A stretch of 18,240 nt of DNA from positions 1-18,240 of the forward strand of contig RZYK01000023.1 in NCBI GenBank assembly GCA_009930355.1, read 5' to 3'. Source of the stretch: Campylobacterota bacterium. Its GTDB lineage: Bacteria; Campylobacterota; Campylobacteria; Campylobacterales; Sulfurospirillaceae. This document shows positions 7,898 through 13,697 of this stretch, one piece after another (positions within the stretch are counted from its first letter, which is position 1; each line of letters opens with the position of its first letter). A model generated the notes under the pieces. That model was not told where the DNA came from and made no database searches. It was given only the letters and a program-made list of their open reading frames with translations. A program made the translations under genes and the position numbers.

Positions 7898-8320
7898 ATG
7901 AGTAAGAGAATATTCAAAAAAAGATTGCCTCAATTTTTAGAAGTTCATACTAAAAATAATTTTGTAAACATCGCTTTCGACTGTGGAGCTAATGAGTTAC
8001 TTACACTTGCTCCGCTCAATAATCAAAATAATTGTCCTTATAAATTTTCTGAAGCCCTCACAGAAGATGATTCTAATAGCCTTTGGAAATGCCCCATTGT
8101 TGTACTTTATATTCCAAACCATTCATATCTTATGTATGAAATAAAAAATAAAAAAATTCTCCTTTGGGTTTGCTATACAGAAAAAGAGTCACGAAACAAT
8201 CACTATATGACTCTATTACTGCAAAAACTAATTTCAATCTATCCTAAAAAAACAATTTCTGCTGATACGTGTTCAAATGAATTATTACATATATGCACAA
8301 AACTTGGTATTCAAACGTAA
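7898..8320 (+). CDS. Hypothetical protein, AT-rich orphan
   Basis: A 140-aa soluble protein that I do not recognise. It is rich in Asn, Lys and Ile, has a basic N-terminus (MSKRIFKKRL), three Cys in the middle and two near the C-terminus, and no signal peptide or membrane segment. The C-terminal part (HYMTLLLQKLISIYP, then NELLHICTKLGI) faintly recalls the end of a GNAT acetyltransferase, but no acetyl-CoA loop is visible, so this is only a guess. The ATG has no good ribosome site. Its base composition is markedly more AT-rich than thiC beside it, a possible sign of recent acquisition or weak constraint. Confidence 0.65.
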   Translation: MSKRIFKKRLPQFLEVHTKNNFVNIAFDCGANELLTLAPLNNQNNCPYKFSEALTEDDSNSLWKCPIVVLYIPNHSYLMYEIKNKKILLWVCYTEKESRNNHYMTLLLQKLISIYPKKTISADTCSNELLHICTKLGIQT

Positions 8321-8431
8321 GTGAACAACAAAGAAACGAAGGCTAAACCTTTAATTTTTAGTTATAAACCCTCTCTTACATGAACCAAATTTCAACTAAA
8401 TTTCGTACAAAAATCTTTACATGTAAAAGCT
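8321..8431. other. Intergenic gap between convergent genes
   Basis: AT-rich stretch between the orphan and the HutZ-like gene. It contains one palindrome (8416) and a half copy (TTACATG near 8387) but no clear terminator hairpin for either gene. Confidence 0.4.
8416..8427. repeat. TTTACATGTAAA palindrome after the HutZ-like stop
   Basis: Perfect copy with the left ATC flank, 4 bp beyond the TAG stop of the minus-strand HutZ-like gene. Confidence 0.95.
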
Positions 8432-8914
8432 CTACTTCACCCCATGATGCGGATTATCGGCTGTTCGTTCAACCAGTTCATCCATGTTTTTTCCACCGAT
8501 AAAATACGCCTTGCCAAACCCAAAGGTTGCTTCGCCGTAGGTGACTTTAAACTCATACAGATTAAAGTCCAACATTTTTTTAAGTGTACTTACCATTTTG
8601 GCATCAAATTTCTCAGCGAACAAACCCAACACTGCTTCAAAGCGCTCACTACTTCGCTCAATTTTTTGGCTATCGCATTGCAAACTCACACGCTTTCTAG
8701 CAAATAAATTCTCCGTCTTGCTCTCATCTTCCACAAAAAAGAGTGAGGCTTTGGGGTTTCTCTGAATATTTTTAGCGTGCGTTGCAATGTCAGAGATATA
8801 AACGTAAAAACGGTTGTTATCGTAAAGGTAAGGTGCGTAAGAGCTAAAAGGGTAGTTATTTTTATCAAGCGTGCCAATAATGGCAGTTTGAATATTACAT
8901 ATAAAATCTTGCAT
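8432..8914 (-). CDS. HugZ/HutZ-like PNPOx-fold protein, probable heme utilisation
   Basis: Split-barrel (pyridoxamine 5'-phosphate oxidase fold) protein of 160 aa. The barrel segment AIIGTLDKNNYPFSSYAPYLYDNNRFYVYISD, given here by its ends near residues 11-42, and the motif FGFGKAYFIGG (about residues 131-141) are typical of the HugZ/ChuZ/HutZ heme-degrading group. A His pair near the C-terminus (NPHHGVK) fits the position where family members ligate heme. It is close in size to the single-domain HutZ and much shorter than the roughly 250-aa H. pylori HugZ or C. jejuni ChuZ as I recall them, so it lacks their extra domain. No heme-transport gene is adjacent, and a flavin- or F420-type PNPOx protein remains possible. 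The ATG at 8914 has only a weak ribosome site. Confidence 0.8.
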   Translation of the reverse strand: MQDFICNIQTAIIGTLDKNNYPFSSYAPYLYDNNRFYVYISDIATHAKNIQRNPKASLFFVEDESKTENLFARKRVSLQCDSQKIERSSERFEAVLGLFAEKFDAKMVSTLKKMLDFNLYEFKVTYGEATFGFGKAYFIGGKNMDELVERTADNPHHGVK

Positions 8915-8994
8915 GGTTTCACTTTTTATTTTTAGTCTACTATGAAAGGATTAAAAGAATTCTCCAAAATGACAATTAAAATGGCAAACTAAGG

Positions 8995-9012
8995 TTGCCT
9001 CTTTTGAGGCAA
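8995..9012. terminator. Hairpin directly after the cupin gene
   Basis: TTGCCTC (8995-9001), loop TTTT, GAGGCAA (9006-9012): a 7-bp perfect stem 3 bp past the cupin stop on the minus strand. No U-tract follows on either strand, so this is a weak terminator or a 3'-end-protecting hairpin. Confidence 0.5.
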
Positions 9013-9015
9013 GAG

Positions 9016-9411
9016 TTATAGCCACGACGGTTTTATCTCACATAAAACGCCATCGCTCTGCGTAAAACCCTCTAAGCTATTGGCTTTAGCTTGAACACAA
9101 ATGAAACGAAGTAAACTTGTATCATCGGCTTTCATGCAACGCTCTCCCTTTGGATCAATGCGAAACGCATCACCCTCTTTAATGGCAAACTCTTCACCAT
9201 CAATAAACAAAAAACCTTTACCGCTTAGTACCACATATACTTCTTCATTATTTTTATGCGCATGTACAAAAGGCACACTCACCCCTGCTGGCAGTTCGTT
9301 GATAGAGACTTCTGCGCCTGTCAGTAATAATTCATCATGTAGTACCACACGACCTAAAGATGCGACATCGTCACATGAGATAATCTTATAGTTTTGTCCT
9401 GATTTTTCCAT
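9016..9411 (-). CDS. Cupin-domain protein
   Basis: Small single-domain cupin of 131 aa. Motif 1 is intact: H50-A-H52-x4-E57-x6-G64. Motif 2, usually G-x5-P-x-G-x2-H, reads G80-DAFRID-P87-K-G89-ER-C92, so the fourth metal ligand His appears to be replaced by Cys. Small cupins of this kind often act as sugar isomerases, dioxygenases or ligand sensors; nothing here identifies a substrate. The ATG at 9411 has AAGGA (complement TCCTT at 9421-9425) 9 nt upstream. The region upstream carries a near-copy of the operator in the MarR promoter, so regulation by the neighbouring MarR protein is likely. Confidence 0.85.
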   Translation of the reverse strand: MEKSGQNYKIISCDDVASLGRVVLHDELLLTGAEVSINELPAGVSVPFVHAHKNNEEVYVVLSGKGFLFIDGEEFAIKEGDAFRIDPKGERCMKADDTSLLRFICVQAKANSLEGFTQSDGVLCEIKPSWL

Positions 9412-9480
9412 TTGTATTTTTCCTTGTTTGGTTTTAATTTTTATCTTAGAAGCATTGAAAACGTATCAATTTAAAAATAT

Positions 9481-9488
9481 CCTCCTTT
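9481..9488 (-). promoter_or_regulatory. Strong Shine-Dalgarno without a matching ATG
   Basis: On the minus strand this reads AAAGGAGG, the best ribosome site in the window, yet it lies about 70 nt upstream of the cupin start and has no ATG or GTG close behind. A TTG 11 nt further on opens only a seven-codon frame (M-I-R-F-Q-C-F). Confidence 0.45.
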
Positions 9489-9492
9489 TATT

Positions 9493-9508
9493 AATTTGAT
9501 ATCTAACT
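9493..9508. promoter_or_regulatory. Probable MarR operator upstream of the cupin gene
   Basis: AATTTGATATCTAACT differs at 2 of 16 positions from the central palindrome of the MarR promoter (9970-9985). On the minus strand, a TATAGT hexamer (9507-9512) overlaps and abuts the operator on its upstream side, so a bound repressor would cover the start region of a cupin promoter. Confidence 0.65.
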
Positions 9509-9522
9509 ATATAGACAAATGT

Positions 9523-9957
9523 TTATTCTTGCTTTTCAAAATTAACAATTGCTTTTTCAAGCAAAATCTCTAAAAGCATTGCCTCTTCATCACGAAGCCC
9601 AAAATACGCTAAGGCATTAAGTTTCTCTGAAATCATTTCAAATATCGGCTGGAGTTCAAATCCCTTTTGAGTAAGTGATACCCTTGTAAAACGTGCATCT
9701 GTATCTGATTTTATGCGTTGGACATAGCCACTTTTTTCGAGTTTTTCGATTAAAACAGTGACGGTGGGTTTAGTACGATGAATCTTTTTAGCAATTTCGC
9801 CCATCTCGTAAGCATTGCCATCGAATAAGATATTAAAAATATCCCCATGACTGGGTGCGATGTCGGAAAGCTCCTGTTTTTTGAGCTCTGAAATGATAAA
9901 TTTATTGGCTTTTTCAGCCAATCTGCTTGAAAGCGCTATGAGTCGTTGTTTTTTCAT
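9523..9957 (-). CDS. MarR-family transcriptional regulator
   Basis: Winged-helix DNA-binding repressor of 144 aa from the start chosen here. Residues about 38-75 form the helix-turn-helix (HGDIFNILF, then MGEIAKKIHRTKPTVTVLI) and about 77-99 the wing (GYVQRIKSDTDARFTRVSLT). The C-terminal helices would form the dimer interface. The open frame extends to a TTG at 9993, but that TTG is the first half of a perfect -35 TTGACA, so it cannot be translated from this promoter. ATG 9957 or 9966 must be the start; with TATAAT at 9965-9970 the predicted transcript begins at or next to ATG 9957, implying a leaderless mRNA. No Shine-Dalgarno precedes it, which agrees. It probably represses itself and the downstream cupin gene. 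Confidence 0.92.
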   Translation of the reverse strand: MKKQRLIALSSRLAEKANKFIISELKKQELSDIAPSHGDIFNILFDGNAYEMGEIAKKIHRTKPTVTVLIEKLEKSGYVQRIKSDTDARFTRVSLTQKGFELQPIFEMISEKLNALAYFGLRDEEAMLLEILLEKAIVNFEKQE

Positions 9958-9964
9958 AGACGCC

Positions 9965-9993
9965 ATTATAATTAGATATCTAATTAATGTCAA
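9965..9993 (-). promoter_or_regulatory. Consensus sigma-70 promoter with MarR operator in its spacer
   Basis: On the minus strand: TTGACA (9993-9988), a 17-nt spacer, TATAAT (9970-9965). The 18-bp perfect palindrome TAATTAGATATCTAATTA (9969-9986) fills the spacer, the classic geometry for steric autorepression by a dimeric regulator. Confidence 0.88.
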
Positions 9994-10014
9994 GTTTTTG
10001 AACCAAATTTTTTG

Positions 10015-10026
10015 TTTACATGTAAC
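10015..10026. repeat. TTACATGTAA core between marR and the bd-like operon
   Basis: TTTACATGTAAC, one mismatch to the 12-mer. This is the only intergenic copy without the ATC flank on either side. Confidence 0.85.
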
Positions 10027-10070
10027 ACATATATAAAAATTTCTAATTATTTTCTTAATTTCAAATTAAA

Positions 10071-10104
10071 TTAACACATATTTAACACGCTTGTTTAATA
10101 ATAT
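10071..10104 (+). promoter_or_regulatory. Possible Crp/Fnr-type box and promoter of the bd-like operon
   Basis: TTAACACATATTTAA (10071-10085) matches the Campylobacter NssR consensus as I remember it (TTAAC-ACAAA-GTTAA) at 13 of 15 positions. TAACACATAT also occurs at 10023-10032, 49 bp upstream. A weak -10 (TAATAT, 10099-10104) follows. A Crp/Fnr-family regulator responding to oxygen or nitrosative stress would suit a terminal oxidase, but the spacing is not ideal and AT-richness makes chance matches easy. Confidence 0.35.
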
Positions 10105-10126
10105 CCGTGAATTGAAAAAATTTAAC

Positions 10127-10134
10127 TAAAGGAG
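10127..10134 (+). promoter_or_regulatory. Ribosome-binding site of the bd-like subunit I
   Basis: TAAAGGAG, 5 nt before the ATG at 10140; it fixes the start of the oxidase gene. Confidence 0.8.
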
Positions 10135-10139
10135 AGTTC

Positions 10140-11477
10140 ATGGATATAATAGGACAATTTCCATTGTTTTATTTTCCTGAGTATGGAAGTGCTTGGATGA
10201 TGGGTATTACGGGCACGATACACATCTTGTTTTCACATACTTCTGTTGGAGCGGCGATGTTGTTTGCCTTTTTGGCGCACAAAGCCTATAAAGAAAACAG
10301 GAGCGATTACTACCCGTATATGAAAAAATACGGTATGTTCTTGCTGATATTTTCTTATGTTTTAGGCTCTATCACGGGACCTGGCATTTGGTACACGGCA
10401 ACAGCGGCTAGTCCTAGGGGCATTAGTGCGCTCATTCACAACTTTGTGTGGGTCTGGGCAACGGAATGGGTCTTTTTTATTTATGAAGTCATTGGCGTTT
10501 TTGTGCTGGTTTACTTCATGAACAAAATAGATAAAAAAACACATTTGCAACTTACCTACACCTTTGCACTCGCTTCGGTGGGAACCTTAGCGCTTATCAT
10601 TGGTATTATCAGTTTTATGATGTGGCCAGGCACACAAGCGTACTATGCAACAGGTAGTGCGAGTGATGCTTTTTTTGGCATCAATACCTTCCCACATATG
10701 TTCTTACGTGTTGGCTTTATGATTATGATGTCAGGGGTTATTGGTTTAGTCATTTCTAGCGCTATGCGCAAAGAGAACGAAGAACTCTCCAATGAACTCA
10801 GCCGAAAAATGGGCTATGTGAGTATTTTTGGTGGTTTTATTACCCTCTTCTTCTTTGTATGGTACATGGGAACATTGCCTGACAATGCCCATGCGGTTTT
10901 TGCCTTTTCAAAAGAGACAATTATTCAAAATAGAATTATCCTTACTCTGGTTTTTATGAGCTATTTTGCCATTGCCATCATCAAACCAAAACTGATTCAT
11001 CCAGCCCTTGCAAGCGTGATGATAGGTGTGATTCTTATCTCTGGTTTGTGGTCAGGAGAGAAACTAAGAGAGTCTATGAGAAAACCTTATGTTGCGGGTC
11101 AATACATCTACTCTAACCAAATTATCAGTCGTGATGTTCCTGGTAAAAATATTAAAAGTGAGTTGCCTATTATTGCGGAGAAAGGGCTTTTACATGTAAA
11201 CCCCTTTGTGCCAAAAAATCTTAAAACAATCACCGAAGAGAACAAACTTGAAGCAGGTGCGCTTCTCTCTAAAATGGCGTGTTCAAACTGCCACTCGCTA
11301 GAAACAACGGGGGTTTATAGGCCATTAAAAGACAAACTAACGGGAATGGATAAAGATGGAATTAAAGCCATCTTATATGCCATGGGCGATGGTGCATTTT
11401 CGTATATGCCAACGCTCAAATTACCAGAACACGAATACGATGCCATGGCCGAATACCTTGCATCGCTTAAATACTAA
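10140..11477 (+). CDS. Cytochrome bd-like oxidase subunit I with C-terminal cytochrome c domain
   Basis: Membrane protein of 445 aa. The first 310 or so residues form about eight or nine hydrophobic segments related to CydA, with His28 and His33 in TM1, E109 and E116 in a membrane helix, and H186 (FPHMFLR), candidates for the b- and d-type heme ligands. The quinol-binding Q-loop and the GRQPW signature of standard CydA are absent. After the last helix comes a soluble tail with a c-type heme site C381-SN-C384-H385 and a likely axial Met (M423 in SYMPTL). Electrons may therefore arrive through a cytochrome c rather than directly from quinol; that is an inference. It is co-transcribed with the next gene (9-bp gap), whose ribosome site overlaps this stop. 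Divergent bd-superfamily members with heme c have been described, and I am not certain which branch this joins. Confidence 0.85.
   Translation: MDIIGQFPLFYFPEYGSAWMMGITGTIHILFSHTSVGAAMLFAFLAHKAYKENRSDYYPYMKKYGMFLLIFSYVLGSITGPGIWYTATAASPRGISALIHNFVWVWATEWVFFIYEVIGVFVLVYFMNKIDKKTHLQLTYTFALASVGTLALIIGIISFMMWPGTQAYYATGSASDAFFGINTFPHMFLRVGFMIMMSGVIGLVISSAMRKENEELSNELSRKMGYVSIFGGFITLFFFVWYMGTLPDNAHAVFAFSKETIIQNRIILTLVFMSYFAIAIIKPKLIHPALASVMIGVILISGLWSGEKLRESMRKPYVAGQYIYSNQIISRDVPGKNIKSELPIIAEKGLLHVNPFVPKNLKTITEENKLEAGALLSKMACSNCHSLETTGVYRPLKDKLTGMDKDGIKAILYAMGDGAFSYMPTLKLPEHEYDAMAEYLASLKY
11189..11200. repeat. TTTACATGTAAA palindrome inside the bd-like subunit I gene
   Basis: Perfect copy read as CTT TTA CAT GTA AAC (L-L-H-V-N) in the linker between membrane and cytochrome c domains. 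There is no ATC flank. Confidence 0.95.
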
Positions 11478-11481
11478 GGAG
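11475..11481 (+). promoter_or_regulatory. Ribosome-binding site overlapping the upstream stop codon
   Basis: TAAGGAG begins with the TAA stop of the subunit I gene and lies 5 nt before the ATG at 11487, indicating coupled translation of the two oxidase subunits. Confidence 0.85.
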
Positions 11482-11486
11482 AAACC

Positions 11487-12680
11487 ATGGACGCATCTGT
11501 CTTATTAGCACTCAGAGACCCTGCTGGGGTTCCTTTTTACCCCATTGTTTTTCAAATACTCTATGTCTTAACATGGGCATTGCATATTGCCTTTGTGCTT
11601 CTGTCTTTAGGCTCACTGGGCTTATCACTGTACGGTTCTGCCAAAGGAGGAAGCGATAAACATTGGAGCATTTTAACACCGCATCTTATTCAAACAGGCA
11701 AAATCAGCGTTTCGATTTTGATTGTTTTAGGGGTTGCACCGCTTTTGTTTACACAAGTCATTTATGACCCAAATTGGTACGTGACCAATACGCTCTCTGG
11801 TATGTGGGTTTTTATTTTTATTTATAGTTTGATTGTGGGTTATTGTATGTATTATTGGTACTACTACGCCAATAAAGCTCAAAAATCAAGCAGTACCTTC
11901 ATTGGCTTTATCTCTTTTGGCATCTTAGTTTTTGCGGGCATTTTAATGCACAATTTTACGGTAACGTCACTTATGCCTAATGAGTGGATGAATATGTATG
12001 CTCCAAATGGTGTGGTCGATACCAGTGGTTGGACGTTCAATGTTGATATCATTCGTTTAGCATTTATGGTGAGCTTGAGTATTCCTGTGGTGGGTATTTT
12101 CTTACAAAATTACAGCCGTTTTTTATCCACACGTAAAGATTTTGAAGCATCCTTTATTGAGTACAGTGCTAAACTCGGAACAACTCTTGCTGTCGTTGGA
12201 CTACTAATTAGTGCCGTACTTTTTGTACTATGGATGTTCCAAGTTGGCTACCTATTTCATCCAGTATCGCTTGCTACGGTTGTGGGTGTTTTAGTGCTTT
12301 TAGTCATGGCAAAAACCAATCGTAACAGCTACTACACAACCTTAGTTTTAGTCATCGTTGCCCTTTTGATTTCAACCATAAGAGAGCTGATTCGTTTTGA
12401 TCTTATGATAGATTTAGGCTATAACATTTATGACTATCCTGTCAATCTTGAAATTCCAACGATTATCATGTTCCTTGCAACCTTCCTTATTATGGGATTT
12501 GTGGGCGTGGCGTATCTTTTAACCATGGCATGGAAGGTGGGTAAAAACGAAGGTGTTTTTGACGGTTCCAAAGATGTAATGGTGAGTAGACTAGGACAAT
12601 CCACACTTTATATTATGATAGCGTGGATGGCAATTTATTTTGCATGGGGAATTGGTATCTTATTTAACAATATCCTCTAA
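11487..12680 (+). CDS. Second subunit of the bd-like oxidase (CydA/CydB-superfamily membrane protein)
   Basis: A 397-aa integral membrane protein with about nine or ten hydrophobic segments. It sits 9 bp after the heme c-bearing subunit, so the two almost certainly form one complex. A His in the first long helix (H33, ALHIAF), the segment GVAPLLFTQVIYDPNWY (about residues 82-98) and H155 in a later helix (GILMHNF) look more like a diverged CydA relative than a normal CydB. I infer that both subunits may descend from CydA-like ancestors, but I cannot confirm it by eye. No CxxCH is present. The operon lacks a CydX-like small subunit and cydCD assembly genes. Confidence 0.72.
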   Translation: MDASVLLALRDPAGVPFYPIVFQILYVLTWALHIAFVLLSLGSLGLSLYGSAKGGSDKHWSILTPHLIQTGKISVSILIVLGVAPLLFTQVIYDPNWYVTNTLSGMWVFIFIYSLIVGYCMYYWYYYANKAQKSSSTFIGFISFGILVFAGILMHNFTVTSLMPNEWMNMYAPNGVVDTSGWTFNVDIIRLAFMVSLSIPVVGIFLQNYSRFLSTRKDFEASFIEYSAKLGTTLAVVGLLISAVLFVLWMFQVGYLFHPVSLATVVGVLVLLVMAKTNRNSYYTTLVLVIVALLISTIRELIRFDLMIDLGYNIYDYPVNLEIPTIIMFLATFLIMGFVGVAYLLTMAWKVGKNEGVFDGSKDVMVSRLGQSTLYIMIAWMAIYFAWGIGILFNNIL

Positions 12681-12685
12681 AAAAA

Positions 12686-12733
12686 GATGTACCAATGCAT
12701 TCGTCGTGCTTGGTACATCACTCTTCTTTTTTA
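12686..12733 (+). terminator. Terminator after the bd-like operon
   Basis: GATGTACCAA (12686-12695) pairs perfectly with TTGGTACATC (12710-12719) around a 14-nt loop, followed by the T-rich ACTCTTCTTTTTT. A run of A before the stem makes it possibly bidirectional. It begins 5 bp after the stop codon. Confidence 0.8.
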
Positions 12734-12735
12734 TC

Positions 12736-12747
12736 TTTACATGTAAA
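12736..12747. repeat. TTTACATGTAAA palindrome after the bd-like terminator
   Basis: Perfect copy with the ATC flank; it follows directly on the T-tract of the terminator. Confidence 0.95.
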
Positions 12748-12811
12748 ACCAAACATCCCTTTCAAGATGCCTATGCTAGGATTCTGCCTACTGAATAATA
12801 AAGGATGATGC

Positions 12812-13576
12812 ATGAAACTAATCTCGTGGAATGTCAATGGCATTCGTGCGGTTGCAAATAAAAATGGCTTTTCATGGGTTGATGAGATAAAACCTGATGT
12901 TTTGTGTTTGCAAGAAATCAAAGCAGAAGCACCTCAAATCCCTGAACCTCTTTTCACACACCCTTTTACATGTAAAAACATTAACTCAGCAAGCAAAAAA
13001 GGTTACTCTGGCACGATGAGCTTTTCAACACGCACTTTTGAGAAAACCAATACCGCTTGGCATATCGACCACACCCATGAAGGGCGCATTTTGGAGCACC
13101 ATTTTGGAGATGTTGCCCTGTTTAATGTCTATTTTCCAAACGGTCAGCAAAGCGAAGAACGCCTTAGTCACAAAATGAAATTTTACAGCGACTTTTTAGC
13201 GCACACAGAAGCGTTGCGTAAAGAGGGAAAAGGCATTATTATTTGCGGTGATGTCAACACGGCACACCGTGAAATAGACCTTGCCAATCCAAAAGCGAAT
13301 GAAAATACCTCAGGCTTCTTACCGATTGAACGAGCGTGGATAGACACCCTTTTAGAAAAAGGCTATCTTGATACGTTTAGAGAAGTACACGGCGATGTCA
13401 AAGATGCCTATTCATGGTGGTCCTATCGCTCGGGTGCTAGAGAGCGAAATGTGGGATGGAGAATTGACTACTTTTTTATCTCCAATGAGCTTAAAAGCAA
13501 ACTCAACGATGCCTTTATTTTAAATGAGATTCATGGTTCAGACCATTGTCCTGTGGGGATTGAGATAGCGCTGTAA
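12812..13576 (+). CDS. xth: Exodeoxyribonuclease III (AP endonuclease)
   Basis: Mg-dependent 3'-5' exonuclease and apurinic-site endonuclease of base excision repair; cytoplasmic. The 254-aa protein has the full set of EEP-fold landmarks: SWNVNGIRA at residues 5-13 (Asn7), LQEIK with catalytic Glu35, the central GDVNTAH (Asp/Asn pair), WSYR, RIDYFF and the C-terminal GSDHCPV (Asp-His). Length and motifs match XthA/ExoA throughout, with nothing missing. AAGGA (12801-12805) lies 6 nt before the ATG. It stands alone between the oxidase terminator and the flagellar genes. It has one palindrome within the gene and one right after its stop. Confidence 0.98.
   Translation: MKLISWNVNGIRAVANKNGFSWVDEIKPDVLCLQEIKAEAPQIPEPLFTHPFTCKNINSASKKGYSGTMSFSTRTFEKTNTAWHIDHTHEGRILEHHFGDVALFNVYFPNGQQSEERLSHKMKFYSDFLAHTEALRKEGKGIIICGDVNTAHREIDLANPKANENTSGFLPIERAWIDTLLEKGYLDTFREVHGDVKDAYSWWSYRSGARERNVGWRIDYFFISNELKSKLNDAFILNEIHGSDHCPVGIEIAL
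12965..12976. repeat. TTTACATGTAAA palindrome inside xth
   Basis: Perfect copy read in a different frame from the other internal ones: TTT ACA TGT AAA, coding Phe-Thr-Cys-Lys in a surface-type segment of the nuclease. Confidence 0.95.
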
Positions 13577-13578
13577 TC

Positions 13579-13590
13579 TTTACATGTAAA
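13579..13590. repeat. TTTACATGTAAA palindrome just after the xth stop
   Basis: The TAA stop of xth (13574-13576) is followed by TC and the perfect palindrome, matching the arrangement at 5671. Confidence 0.95.
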
Positions 13591-13623
13591 AAGGGGTTAA
13601 TAAACAATTTAAACAAAATAAAC

Positions 13624-13629
13624 TATAAT
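13624..13629 (+). promoter_or_regulatory. Alternative -10 box ahead of fliN
   Basis: TATAAT in AT-rich DNA, 69 bp before the fliN start, with no clear -35. It is followed by a small stem (CCTC with GAGG near 13634-13646). It could provide a basal sigma-70 transcript besides the sigma-54 element. Confidence 0.4.
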
Positions 13630-13648
13630 AAACCTCATTTAGCGAGGC

Positions 13649-13666
13649 TTGGAAGAGTTTTTGCTT
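13649..13666 (+). promoter_or_regulatory. Candidate sigma-54 promoter of the fliN operon
   Basis: TTGGAAGAGTTTTTGCTT contains GG (13651-13652), exactly ten bases, then GC (13663-13664), and fits the extended GGAA-N6-TTGCTT form seen at RpoN promoters of Campylobacterota flagellar genes. The start of transcription would fall near 13676, about 22 nt before fliN. Confidence 0.65.
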
Positions 13667-13697
13667 TATTTAATCAACATATTTCAAAGGAAAACCA

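Noticed and set aside
8942..8992. 16-codon plus-strand frame starting MKGLKEFS
   Set aside because: No ribosome site, too short to judge, and in a gap that already ends with the cupin 3' hairpin.
9958..9993. TTG start of the MarR frame at 9993 (156 aa)
   Set aside because: The TTG belongs to the -35 hexamer TTGACA, and the intervening codons encode the operator and the -10 box.
10071..10085. A firm NssR or Fnr site upstream of the bd-like operon
   Set aside because: Kept only as a low-confidence candidate: the match is imperfect, the region is extremely AT-rich, and the spacing to the -10 is unusual.
3742..13590. TTTACATGTAAA as an operator of one dedicated transcription factor
   Set aside because: Most copies lie after stop codons or inside genes rather than at promoters, and the density would imply an implausible number of sites genome-wide.
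13634..13646. CCTC/GAGG stem before fliN as an xth terminator
   Set aside because: The stem is only 4 bp, has no following U-tract, and lies next to the probable fliN promoter.
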